Part shown: one piece after another, positions 15,548 through 24,070 of the stretch | How the letters are laid out: each line of letters begins with the position of its first letter | How positions within the stretch are numbered: the stretch's first letter is position 1 | Assembly (NCBI GenBank): GCA_035456465.1 | Contig: DATIDD010000062.1 | Span: 1-45,514 of the forward strand | DNA from: DATHTC01 sp035456465 | GTDB lineage: Bacteria > Actinomycetota > Thermoleophilia > Gaiellales > Gaiellaceae | Direction of reading: 5' to 3' | Length of the DNA stretch: 45,514 nucleotides | Translations under genes and position numbers: made by a program | The notes under the pieces: model-generated | What the model saw: the letters and a program-made list of their open reading frames with translations, nothing else | What the model was told of the DNA's origin: nothing | Database searches by the model: none

Positions 15548-15947
15548 CCGCGGGCCGAACGGGCACTGTGCTGGGGTGACGACCCCGCCGGTCGCGCCGC
15601 CGCCGCGCGTCGCGTTCCGCGCGCTCCAGGGCCTCGGCGCGACCGCGGCCGATAAGCGGGGGACGCGCTCGCGGAGCTGCTGCAGGGGTGGTCGCCGGAC
15701 GCGAACCCGGAGGTCCGAGCGCTGCTCGACCGTGTCGCACGGGGCTTTCGGGAGCACGCCGCCCGTGCGGCCGCGCTGACGGGCTCGCGGCGGCGGCGGA
15801 CGCCGAGCGCCGCGCGCAGCAGCCGTGAACCGCCCGCCGCCGGTGCGGGCATCCGCACGCGCGAACGCGGGGCGGCTTCCTTTCCGGGACACCTGGCCGC
15901 TGCGACGGTTCGGTCACACCGTCTGCCACTTCGCCACAGGAGAACCG
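15548..15947. other. 400-bp region without a supported gene; possible gene remnant
   Basis: No intact gene is supported here on either strand. From 15662 one plus-strand frame reads DALAELLQGWSPDANPEVRA then LLDRVARGFREHAARA, which looks like real helical protein with coding-type composition. A second frame just upstream (GTG at 15576) reads MTTPPVAPPPRVAFRALQGL and stops making sense near 15655. Together they could be a short gene broken by one frameshift. I do not recognise the family. Near 15915-15929, CACACCGTCTGCCAC is a degenerate match to the GTAACCGTCTGTTAC palindrome at 35718 and lies just before the FAD oxidase gene. Confidence 0.3.
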
Positions 15948-17339
15948 ATGACCACCCTCACCCTCACCCCCGAGCTCCGCGCCGAGGAGCTCCGCACCCG
16001 CATCGCCGGCGCCGTCGTCTGCCCCACGGACGAGGGCTGGGACGAGGCGCGCCTCGCCTGGAACCTGCACGCCGACCAGCGCCCGGCCGCGGTCGTCCAC
16101 GCCGAGTCGGCCGAGGACGTCGCCGCCGTCGTCACGTACGCCCGCAGCCGCGGCTACCGCGTCGCCCCGCAGGGCACCGGCCACTTCGCCGGCGCGCTCG
16201 GCGCGCTCGACGACGAGACGATCCTGCTCAAGACCGACCGCATGCGCGCCGTCGAGATCGACGCGCCGAACGCCCGTGCCCGGGCCGAGGCCGGCGTCGT
16301 CTGGCAGCAGGTCGTGGACGCAGCGGCGCCGCACGGGCTCGCCGCCCTCCACGGGTCGGCGCACGACGTCGGCGTCGTCGGCTACTCGCTCGGCGGCGGC
16401 ATCGGCTGGTACGCGCGCAAGCTCGGGCTGGCCGCCAACAGCGTCGTCGCCTTCGAGGTCGTCACCGCCGACGGCCGCATCGTGCGCGCCGACGCGACCC
16501 ACGAGCCGGAGCTCTTCTGGGCGCTCCGCGGCGGCGGCGGCAGCTTCGGCATCGTCACCGCGATCGAGTTCGCGCTGTACCCGATCACGGAGGTCTACGC
16601 GGGCGCGCTCTTCTGGCCGGTCGAGCGTGCGCCGGAGATCCTCCGCGCGTACCGCCGCTGGGCCGACGAGCAGCCGGACGAGGTCACCTCGTGCGGCCGC
16701 CTGATGCAGTTCCCGCCGCTCCCGGAGCTGCCGGAGCATCTGCGCGGCCGCTCCTTCGTGCTCGTCGAGGCCGTCGCCCTCGGCGGCGAGGCCGACGGCG
16801 AGGCCGCGCTCGCGCCCCTCCGCGAGCTCGGCCCCGAGCTCGACACGGCGGCGCTCGTGCCGGCCCCGTCGATCACGACGCTCCACATGGACCCGCCGCA
16901 GCCGGTGCCCGGCATCGGCGACGGGACGATGCTGACGGAGCTCACCGACGAGACGGTCGACGCGCTCGTCGCGGCCGCCGGCGCCGGGTCGGGCTCGACG
17001 CTCGTCTCCGTCGAGCTGCGGCAGCTCGGCGGGGCGCTCGCCCGCCCGACCGCCGAGAACGGCGTCACCGCGTCGCTCGAGGGCGCCTACGCGCTGTACG
17101 CCGTCGGCATGGCGGCCTCGCCCGAGATGGCGGCGGCGGCCTCGGCCGACATCGATCGCGTTCGCGAGGCGGTCGGCCCGTGGGAGGCCGCGCGGACGTT
17201 CTTCAACTTCACCGAGCGTCCCCTGCGCGAGGACGAGCTCCACGGCCGGGAGTCGCTCGCCCGCCTGCGCGCACTGAAGGCGCGGCTCGACCCGACCGAG
17301 CTGTTCCGGGTCGTGCACGCCGTCGCTCCCGCGGCGTAG
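15948..17339 (+). CDS. FAD-binding oxidoreductase, berberine bridge enzyme-like (BBE)
   Basis: A 463-residue flavoprotein of the FAD_binding_4/BBE family. Seen: the FAD-linking His in VAPQGTGHFAGALG, the second FAD region HGSAHDVGVVGYSLGGGIGW, WALRGGGGSFGIVTAIEF, and the C-terminal BBE-like DPTELFRVVHAV. The Cys that gives a bicovalent flavin in plant and fungal members is absent (Val in its place), so a single 8-alpha-histidyl link is expected. There is no signal peptide. The substrate is unknown; family members oxidise sugars or aromatic alcohols. The start ATG at 15948 has CAGGAGAACCG before it. A strong hairpin follows the stop. Confidence 0.87.
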   Translation: MTTLTLTPELRAEELRTRIAGAVVCPTDEGWDEARLAWNLHADQRPAAVVHAESAEDVAAVVTYARSRGYRVAPQGTGHFAGALGALDDETILLKTDRMRAVEIDAPNARARAEAGVVWQQVVDAAAPHGLAALHGSAHDVGVVGYSLGGGIGWYARKLGLAANSVVAFEVVTADGRIVRADATHEPELFWALRGGGGSFGIVTAIEFALYPITEVYAGALFWPVERAPEILRAYRRWADEQPDEVTSCGRLMQFPPLPELPEHLRGRSFVLVEAVALGGEADGEAALAPLRELGPELDTAALVPAPSITTLHMDPPQPVPGIGDGTMLTELTDETVDALVAAAGAGSGSTLVSVELRQLGGALARPTAENGVTASLEGAYALYAVGMAASPEMAAAASADIDRVREAVGPWEAARTFFNFTERPLREDELHGRESLARLRALKARLDPTELFRVVHAVAPAA

Positions 17340-17354
17340 CCCCGTCCGCCGGGC

Positions 17355-17384
17355 CGCGGGCGTTGAGCGACATCAACGCCCGCG
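17355..17384 (+). terminator. Strong terminator-like hairpin
   Basis: CGCGGGCGTTGA and TCAACGCCCGCG form a perfect 12-bp stem around a 6-nt loop, 15 nt after the FAD-oxidase stop. No T-tract follows. It most likely ends that transcript, though a perfect dyad of this length upstream of the metalloprotease gene could also bind a regulator. Confidence 0.5.
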
Positions 17385-17479
17385 CCCTGGCCGTTCGCGG
17401 ACGGCTTGCATACGCTCGCCGCGCGGTGTGGTGCGGCGGCACCGCGGGGGAACGCCGTTCCATCGAGGGAGGAGAGCGA

Positions 17480-19549
17480 ATGGAGACCAGCCGTCCGCCG
17501 CGCCTGCTCGCGGCGCTGGCGACGCTCGCCACGGCCGCCGCAGTCGCGCTGTCGGCCGCCGCCGCGGCATCCGCCGACCCGATCGGCCAGGCGCCGCCGT
17601 TCCGGCCGATCGACCCGCAGGCGTTCGTGCTGCCGGACGCCCAGACCTGGGCCGACTACCGGCCCGTGCCCGGTACGAACTGGGGCGACCCCGCCCTCGT
17701 GCCGACGGTGAAGAAGTGGAAGGCGGCCCTGCTGCTGATCGACTTCCCCAACCAGCCGTTCGTGATCAGCGGGCCGGCGGGGTCGTCGATCTTCGGCAAC
17801 CCGCAGCCGGGCTTCGGGATGGTGGCGCGCGAGCAGGTGCCGCAGTTCTACGCCGACCTGCTGAACACGCCGCAGCCGGCGAACAACTTCGTGACGATGA
17901 ACAAGTACTGGATGGAGAACTCGCTCGGGCGCTACGGCGTCGAGCTCGTCCCGTTCGGCCCGTACCGGATGGAGGGCAACGCCTGGGAGTACCACCTGCG
18001 CGACGCCGGCAACGCGGGCTCCGCCTGCCCGACCGGCTTCCTCTGCAACCGCCAGGTGCGCCCGGAGGCGCTGGCCGCATGGCGCGCCGACCAGGGCGCC
18101 ACGGTCGACGAGCAGTTCGACAACGTCTTCTACGTCATGGCCGGCCAGGACGAGAGCAGCACCTGGCAGGAGTTCGGCGAGATGCGCTTCGAGACGCAGG
18201 ACGACGTCACCGAGGAGTTCGGCAACCCGGACGAGACGAAGCCCAACTGGGCGCCGACGCGCTACGTCCCCTGGACGTCCTTCGCCTCGGCGACGAGCAT
18301 CTGGCCGAGCGCCGGCGGCAAGAGCTCGACCGAGGCGGAAAGCTCGGGGATGGGCACCTTCGCCCACGAGCTCAGCCACAACCTCGGTATCGGCGACAAC
18401 TACAACAATCCCTACGGGATCCCCCTGCGGCGCTCGTACACGGGCCCGTGGGACATGCTCTCCCGCGGCAGCTTCAACGGCCCCGGAGGGCCCCACAAGC
18501 GCTGGTACATCCCGTCCACCCAGGGCGGCTCGCTCGGCTCGAACCACAACCTGCGCAACCGCATGAAGCTCGGGTTCGTGACCGAGGAGCACGTGCTCCG
18601 GCTCGACGGCGGCCAGCTCGCGCTCTCGGGCCCCGTGGTGGCGAGGATCACCGCCCGCGCGGCCGACCCCGGCCCCGCCGGGCTCACCGGCGTCAACATC
18701 GTGCTCCCGGGTGGCGACCAGACACCGCCGTGCGACCTGGCGCAGACGCCCGACTGCCCGGCGACCGAGGGCGAGCAGCGCACCCAGCGCTACCAGAACT
18801 ACACGCTCGAGGTCGTCCAGCAGCTCGGCAACGACTCGTTCACGCCGGGGCACGGCGTCCTGATCTCTCGGACGAAGAACGCCGACCGCTCGCCGTTCGT
18901 GTGGATCATCGACGCGCACCCGGAGGACCTCGACGAGGTCGACTTCCTCCGGCCCGAGTCGAAGACGCCGGCGATGGTCTCCTACGGCGACTATCGCCAG
19001 CTCGACGACGCGACCTTCAACGCCGGGCTCGGCTCGGGCACGAAGTACGAGTACGTCGACGAGGCGAACCGGCTCCACTTCTACGTCGTCGACGTCGAGG
19101 CCGACACCGCCGGGGTGCTCACGTACACCGTGGGGATCCGCTCGCTCGACGGGCCCGGGCCGCAGCCGCGCGGCGTGGCGCTGGCGGACGCGTCCACGCA
19201 GCGGATCACGCCTGCGTGGGCGGCGGACTGCCGCTTCCCGCTGACGAACAGCGGCACCGACACCGCACCGGCCGGCGCGCACCCCGAGGGGGACGTGAGC
19301 GCCTACACGGACGGCGACCTGTACCGGCTCTCGACCTCGCTCGCGGGCGAGGGCTGGAGCGCGCAGCTCTACAACGCGCTCGCGACGGTGGAGTTCGGCG
19401 AGACGACGACCGTCCCGGTCTACGTGACGCGGACGCCCGGGTCGGCGAACCGTGCCGTCGTGACGCTGCGGGCGACGTCGGAGAGCGACCCGTCGAAGAC
19501 GGCCACGTCGACCTGCTCGCTGAAGGTGAGCGACCTGAACGAGCAGTAG
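17480..19549 (+). CDS. Secreted M6-like zinc metalloprotease
   Basis: A 689-residue exported protein: signal peptide (LLAALATLATAAAVALSAAA then ASAD, about residues 9-33), an N-terminal region with KAALLLIDFPNQPFV typical of immune-inhibitor-A-like M6 proteases, and the zinc site HELSHNLGIGDN (His296, Glu297, His300, Asp306). Further features are a Met-turn-like GPWDMLSRGSF shortly after, and a C-terminal beta-sandwich (about 570-689) like NEW3/CARDB domains. It probably digests extracellular protein. The ATG at 17480 has GGAGGAGAGCGA in front. It is monocistronic by its flanks, with a hairpin upstream and 51 bp to the next gene. Exact MEROPS family is less certain than the metalloprotease call. 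Confidence 0.83.
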   Translation: METSRPPRLLAALATLATAAAVALSAAAAASADPIGQAPPFRPIDPQAFVLPDAQTWADYRPVPGTNWGDPALVPTVKKWKAALLLIDFPNQPFVISGPAGSSIFGNPQPGFGMVAREQVPQFYADLLNTPQPANNFVTMNKYWMENSLGRYGVELVPFGPYRMEGNAWEYHLRDAGNAGSACPTGFLCNRQVRPEALAAWRADQGATVDEQFDNVFYVMAGQDESSTWQEFGEMRFETQDDVTEEFGNPDETKPNWAPTRYVPWTSFASATSIWPSAGGKSSTEAESSGMGTFAHELSHNLGIGDNYNNPYGIPLRRSYTGPWDMLSRGSFNGPGGPHKRWYIPSTQGGSLGSNHNLRNRMKLGFVTEEHVLRLDGGQLALSGPVVARITARAADPGPAGLTGVNIVLPGGDQTPPCDLAQTPDCPATEGEQRTQRYQNYTLEVVQQLGNDSFTPGHGVLISRTKNADRSPFVWIIDAHPEDLDEVDFLRPESKTPAMVSYGDYRQLDDATFNAGLGSGTKYEYVDEANRLHFYVVDVEADTAGVLTYTVGIRSLDGPGPQPRGVALADASTQRITPAWAADCRFPLTNSGTDTAPAGAHPEGDVSAYTDGDLYRLSTSLAGEGWSAQLYNALATVEFGETTTVPVYVTRTPGSANRAVVTLRATSESDPSKTATSTCSLKVSDLNEQ

Positions 19550-19600
19550 CGCCGGCGGCGGCGCCGTTCGGCGCGGCAGCCGGGCGGGTACGGTCGGCGC

Positions 19601-21298
19601 GTGAGCGTCGCCACCGTCCCGCCCGGCTCCGTCGCCGCGCTCGAGCAGGTGCGTGAGGCGCTGCACGGCGTGCGCCTCGGCCTCGACCTCACCGGCTCGG
19701 AGGAGGGGCGGCGCGTCCGCGACGCGCTCGTCGCGCAGATCGACGACTACCTGCTGCCGCGCCTCCGGCAGCTCGACGCGCCGCTGCTGATGGTCGTCGG
19801 CGGCTCGACCGGCGCGGGCAAGTCGACGCTGGTGAACAGCCTCGTCGGAAGCGAGGTCAGCCGCGCGGGGGTGCTGCGGCCGACGACGCGGGCGCCGGTG
19901 CTGGCGCTGAACCCGGCCGACCTGCCCTCGTTCGAGGGCGATCGCGTCCTGCCGGGGCTCGCGCGCGCGACCGGCGGCGACGTGGGCGCCGACACGCTGC
20001 TGCTCGCGCCGACGGACGCGCTCCCGCCGGGGCTGGCGCTGCTCGACTCGCCCGACGTCGACTCCGTCCGCGAGGAGAACCGCGCGCTCGCGCGCCAGCT
20101 GCTCGCGGCCGCGGACGCCTGGCTGTTCGTGACGACGGCGTCGCGCTACGCCGACGCGGTGCCGTGGGAGCTGCTGCACGCCGCGCGCGAGCGAGGCACC
20201 GCGCTCGCGCTCGTGCTCGACCGCGTGCCGGACGACGCCGGCGACGAGGTCTCCGCGCACCTCCGGTCGATGCTGGCGGAGCGGGGGCTCGGCGAGACGG
20301 AGCTCCTCGTCGTCCCGGAGGCGGAGCTGGAGGACGGGCTGCTGCCCGCCGCCGCGCTCGCGCCCGTGCGCGCCTGGCTCGACGAGCTCGCGGCGGACGC
20401 GCAGGCGCGCACGGCGCTGATCCAGCGGACGCTCGGCGGCGCGCTCGAGAGCGTCGGGCCGCGCGTGGAGGCGGTCGAGCAGGCGGTGCAGGAAGAGGAG
20501 GCGGCGGCGCGGCGGCTGCGCGGCGAGGTCGAGCGCGCCTACGAACGGGCGCTCGAGGAGGTCGAGGAGGCGCTGCGCGGCGGCACGCTCCTGCGGGGGG
20601 AGGTGCTGGCGCGCTGGCACGAGGTGGTCGGCACCGGCGACGTGATGCGCGCGCTCGAGTCTCGCGTCTCGTGGGCGCGCGACCGGCTCCGGGAGGCGTT
20701 CACGGGGCGGCGGCCGCCGGACGAGGAGGTGCAGGCCGCGGTCGAGACCAGCGTGGAGTCGGTCGTCCGCGCCGCCGCCGAGCGCGCGGCCGAGCGGGCG
20801 GCGCGCGCCTGGCGGGACGAGCCCGCCGGACGGGGGCTGCTTGCGAGGGCGTCGCGGCTCGACGCCGCGTCACCCGGCCTCGGGGCCGAGCTCGAGCGCG
20901 AGGTGCGGGCATGGCAGGGCGAGGTGTTCGAGCTCGTCCGGCGCGAGGGGGCGGGGAAGCGCTCCACCGCCCGCCTCGCGTCGCTGGGCGTCAACGGCGC
21001 CGGCCTGACGGTGATGCTGGCGGTGTTCGTGCAGACCGGCGGCCTCACGGGCGCCGAGGTCGTGGTCGCCGGCGGCACCTCCGCCGTCGGCCAGAAGGTG
21101 CTCGAGGCGATCTTCGGCGACCAGGCGGTGCGCTCGCTCGCGGCACAGGCGCGGGAGGACCTGCTGGCCCGGGTGCGGCGGGTGCTCGCGGACGAGGCCG
21201 CGCGCTTCGAGGCGCTGCTCGAGCCGGCGGTCGCGACCGGCGAGTCGCTCGCGTCCCTCCTGGAGGCGCGGGCCGCGCTCGTGCGGGCGCGGGTGTGA
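19601..21298 (+). CDS. Dynamin-like GTPase, first of a pair
   Basis: A 565-residue GTPase: P-loop GGSTGAGKST (about 67-76), switch region VLRPTTRAPV, G3 LLDSPDVDSV, and a G4-like VLDRVP where canonical NKxD is degenerate. A long Glu/Arg-rich coiled-coil part (about 275-410) follows, then a hydrophobic segment near 465-495 (VNGAGLTVMLAVFVQTGG then AEVVVAGGTSAVG) and a helical tail. This is the larger member of the tandem GTPase pair widespread in actinobacteria. A membrane-remodelling or cell-division-linked role is inferred from the dynamin-like layout. GTG start; its TGA overlaps the GTG of the second GTPase, so the two are likely made as partners. Confidence 0.82.
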   Translation: MSVATVPPGSVAALEQVREALHGVRLGLDLTGSEEGRRVRDALVAQIDDYLLPRLRQLDAPLLMVVGGSTGAGKSTLVNSLVGSEVSRAGVLRPTTRAPVLALNPADLPSFEGDRVLPGLARATGGDVGADTLLLAPTDALPPGLALLDSPDVDSVREENRALARQLLAAADAWLFVTTASRYADAVPWELLHAARERGTALALVLDRVPDDAGDEVSAHLRSMLAERGLGETELLVVPEAELEDGLLPAAALAPVRAWLDELAADAQARTALIQRTLGGALESVGPRVEAVEQAVQEEEAAARRLRGEVERAYERALEEVEEALRGGTLLRGEVLARWHEVVGTGDVMRALESRVSWARDRLREAFTGRRPPDEEVQAAVETSVESVVRAAAERAAERAARAWRDEPAGRGLLARASRLDAASPGLGAELEREVRAWQGEVFELVRREGAGKRSTARLASLGVNGAGLTVMLAVFVQTGGLTGAEVVVAGGTSAVGQKVLEAIFGDQAVRSLAAQAREDLLARVRRVLADEAARFEALLEPAVATGESLASLLEARAALVRARV

Positions 21299-22908
21299 GC
21301 GGCCTCGACGAGCGGCTCGCCGCGCTGGCGCACGCGGTCGAGGCCGCGTCGGGGCGCCTCGACGAGGAGCTGGTCGAGCCGGCACGGGGCGTCGTCGCGA
21401 AGGCGGGCGCGCGCCTCGGGCTGGGCCCCGAGTCGACGGTCGTCGCGCTCGCGGGCCCGACCGGCGCGGGGAAGTCGTCGCTCTTCAACGCGCTCGCGGG
21501 GGACGACGTGGCGCAGGTCGGGCGGCGGCGGCCGACGACGTCCGCCGCCGCAGCGGCGCTCTGGGGCGACGCGAACCCGGCGCTGCTCGACTGGCTCGAC
21601 GTGCCCCGGCGCCACCGCGTGGGCGGCGACCGCTCCCTCGACGGCCTCGTGCTCGTCGACCTGCCGGACTTCGACTCGGTCGAGACCTCCCACTGGGCCG
21701 AGGTCGACCGGCTCGTCGAACTCGTCGACCTCGTCGTCTGGGTCGCCGACCCGCAGAAGTACGCCGACGCCTCCTGGCACGACCGCTACCTGCGGCGGCT
21801 CGCGTCACACGGCGCGGCGATGGCGGTCGTCCTGAACCAGGTCGACCTGCTCGCGGCGAAGGCCCGCGAGGAGGCGCGACGCGATCTCGAGCGGCTGCTC
21901 GGCCGCGACGGCCTCGACGGCGTGCCGGTGCTCGGGGCGTCGGTGCGGACCGGCGAGGGGCTGGGCGAGGTGCGGCGGCTGCTCGCCGAGCGGGTGGCCG
22001 CCCGCGAGGCGGCTGCGGCGCGGCTGGCGGCCGACGTCGACGCCGCGGCGGCCGTGCTCGTTCCCGCCGTCGGCGCGCCCGGCGAGCGTCGCGCGGCGCG
22101 CGAGACGCGCGAGCGGCTGCTCGACGCGCTCGCCGACGCGGCGGGCGGGCCGACGGTCGTCGACGCGGTCGAGCGCGCGCACCGCCGCCGGGGAGTGCTC
22201 GCCACGGGCTGGCCGTACGTTCGCTGGGTCCGCCGCCTCCGTCCCGACCCGCTCCGTCGGCTGCGGCTCCCGGAGCAGCCGCAGGAGGCGGTGCGGACCT
22301 CGCTCCCGCCGCCGTCGGCCGCCGGGCTCGCGCGGGTGGAGAACGCGGCGCGCGCGCTGGCCGCGGAGGCAGCCTCGGGGCTGCCCGACCCGTGGCCGGG
22401 GCTGGTGCGGGACGCGGCGCTGGCCACGGGCGACGAGCTCCCCGACGCGCTCGACCGCGCCGTCGCCGGGACCGATCTCGGCGTCTCGGCGCCGCGCTGG
22501 TGGCGTGCGGCCGGGTGGCTCCAGTGGCTGCTCGCGCTCGCCGCCGCGGCAGGCGCCCTCTGGCTGCTGGCGCTCGTGGGGCTCGGCTTCCTGCGGATCG
22601 AGGACGTCGTGCCGCTGCCCGAGGTCCGGGGCGTGCCCGTGCCGACGGCGCTGCTGCTCGGTGGAGCCGCCGCCGGGATCCTGCTCGCATTCCTGGCGCG
22701 GCTCGTGAACGGCGCCGCGGCGCGCCGTCGGGGCCGCGCCGCCGGCCGGGCGCTGCGGCGCAGGGTCGAGCGAGTCGGCGAGGAGCTCGTCGTCGCGCCC
22801 GCGGAGCACGAGCTGGAGGCGCACGACCGCCTCGCGCAATCCCTCGCCGCCGCCGCGCGGAGGCACACGACGACGCGCCGCGACCGCCTCGCCGCCGCCC
22901 TCCGCTGA
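21295..22908 (+). CDS. YfjP-like GTPase with C-terminal membrane anchor, second of the pair
   Basis: A 537-residue Era-type GTPase: G1 GPTGAGKSS (about 54-62), G2-like RRRPTTS, G3 LVDLPDFDSV, intact G4 VLNQVD and G5-like GASVRTGEG. A helical middle is followed by two membrane helices (about 405-430 and 445-465) and a basic C-terminus. It thus carries the complete nucleotide-recognition set that its upstream partner partly lacks, and would anchor the pair to the membrane. GTG start with a GTGA overlap. Bacterial dynamin pairs often work as heteromers; applying that here is inference. Confidence 0.84.
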   Translation: MSGLDERLAALAHAVEAASGRLDEELVEPARGVVAKAGARLGLGPESTVVALAGPTGAGKSSLFNALAGDDVAQVGRRRPTTSAAAAALWGDANPALLDWLDVPRRHRVGGDRSLDGLVLVDLPDFDSVETSHWAEVDRLVELVDLVVWVADPQKYADASWHDRYLRRLASHGAAMAVVLNQVDLLAAKAREEARRDLERLLGRDGLDGVPVLGASVRTGEGLGEVRRLLAERVAAREAAAARLAADVDAAAAVLVPAVGAPGERRAARETRERLLDALADAAGGPTVVDAVERAHRRRGVLATGWPYVRWVRRLRPDPLRRLRLPEQPQEAVRTSLPPPSAAGLARVENAARALAAEAASGLPDPWPGLVRDAALATGDELPDALDRAVAGTDLGVSAPRWWRAAGWLQWLLALAAAAGALWLLALVGLGFLRIEDVVPLPEVRGVPVPTALLLGGAAAGILLAFLARLVNGAAARRRGRAAGRALRRRVERVGEELVVAPAEHELEAHDRLAQSLAAAARRHTTTRRDRLAAALR

Positions 22909-22982
22909 GGGCGAGGCGAGGTGCCCCGTTCGGCCTCGGGTGCAGCTCCCCGGGCCGGAGCCGCTCTCGTCCACCGCCCCTT

Positions 22983-22997
22983 GTAACAGACTGTCAC
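22983..22997. repeat. 7-1-7 palindrome, GTAAC type, single copy
   Basis: GTAACAG-A-CTGTCAC, arms complementary except for one A/C mismatch, lies 45 bp before the ATG of the glycosyltransferase gene. It is followed by TTTGCCCC, nearly the flank (TTTGCGCC) of the GTGGCTC-type palindrome at 14128. Related copies are at 35718 and 35820. It may be an operator or a dispersed repeat. Confidence 0.55.
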
Positions 22998-23042
22998 TTT
23001 GCCCCGCTCGAGCGAGCTGTGCCCGCGCGGTATGACTCGGCG

Positions 23043-24041
23043 ATGGCACGCGTGTCCGTGCTCCTGCCCGTGCGGGACGAGGAGGCGTTCCTCGGCGAGG
23101 CGCTCGCGTCGCTGTCGGCGCAGACGCTCGAGGACTGGGAGGCGATCGTCGTGGACGACGGCTCCCGCGACGGCTCGGCGGCGCTGGCCGAGGCCCACGC
23201 GCGGCGCGACCGGCGGTTCCGCGTCGTCCGCCGGCCGCGCCTCGGCCTCGTCGCCGCGCTCGAGCGCGCGCGGGCCGAGGCGGGTGCGCCGCTGCTCGCC
23301 CGGATGGACGGCGACGACCTGGCGGCGCCGGAGCGTCTCGAGCTGCAGGTCGCCGCGCTGGAGGAGGAGGCGCTCGAGGCGATCGGCGGCCGCGTCGCCT
23401 ACTTCCCGGACGAGGAGGTGCGGGACGGCGCCCGGCGCTACGAGGCCTGGCTCAACGGTCTCACCACGGTCGAGGCGGCGCGCCGCGACGTGTTCGTCGA
23501 GTGCCCGCTGCCGCATCCGGCCGTGCTGGTGCGCGCCGACGCGGTCGAGGCGGCCGGGGGGTACCGCGACGCCGGCTGGCCGGAGGACTACGACCTCGTC
23601 CTGCGCCTGTGGGCCCGAGGGGCGCGCTTCCGGAACCTCGACCGCCTCGTCCTCCGCTGGCGCGAGGGCGCCGAACGCGCGTCGCGCGCCGACCCCCGGT
23701 ACCGGCAGGAGGCGTTCGTGCGCTGCAAGGTCCACCACCTCCGCGCGACGCTCCTCGCCGGCCGCGACGCCGTCGTCTGGGGCGCCGGCCCGGTCGGCAA
23801 GGCGCTGGCGTACGAGCTGCAGCGGCAGGGGACGCGGGTGGCCGCCTTCGTCGACGTCGACCCGCGGAAGGTCGGCCACGAGGTCGCCGGCGCTCCCGTC
23901 GTCGCGATCGACGAGGCTCCGCGCTACCGCGCGGCCGTCGCCCTCGGCGCGGTGGCGGGCGGCGACGCTCGGGCGCGCATCCGCGAGGAGGTCGCGCGCC
24001 AGGGCCGCCGGGACGGGGTGGATTTCGTCGCGGTGGCGTAG
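23043..24041 (+). CDS. GT2 glycosyltransferase with C-terminal Rossmann-like (PglD_N-type) domain
   Basis: A 332-residue protein. Residues 1-225 are a GT-A glycosyltransferase: VSVLLPVRDEEAFLGEAL, VVDDGSRDGS, the DxD-like LARMDGDDLAAPERL, and the catalytic PEDYDLVLRLWARG. After a basic linker, residues 240-332 read VVWGAGPVGKALAYELQR then VAAFVDVDPRKVG. That is a nucleotide-binding fold like the N-terminal domain of PglD-type sugar acyltransferases, but without the acyltransferase part. The fusion may bind a sugar nucleotide or dinucleotide to steer the transferase; this is inference. The start ATG at 23043 follows a palindrome at 22983-22997. Confidence 0.78.
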   Translation: MARVSVLLPVRDEEAFLGEALASLSAQTLEDWEAIVVDDGSRDGSAALAEAHARRDRRFRVVRRPRLGLVAALERARAEAGAPLLARMDGDDLAAPERLELQVAALEEEALEAIGGRVAYFPDEEVRDGARRYEAWLNGLTTVEAARRDVFVECPLPHPAVLVRADAVEAAGGYRDAGWPEDYDLVLRLWARGARFRNLDRLVLRWREGAERASRADPRYRQEAFVRCKVHHLRATLLAGRDAVVWGAGPVGKALAYELQRQGTRVAAFVDVDPRKVGHEVAGAPVVAIDEAPRYRAAVALGAVAGGDARARIREEVARQGRRDGVDFVAVA

Positions 24042-24070
24042 CGAAGCGCGCGGGCGGTTACCCTCGACCC

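Noticed and set aside
15948..17339. Bicovalent flavin attachment in the FAD oxidase
   Set aside because: The His site is present but the required Cys is replaced by Val in HDVGVVGYSLGGG.
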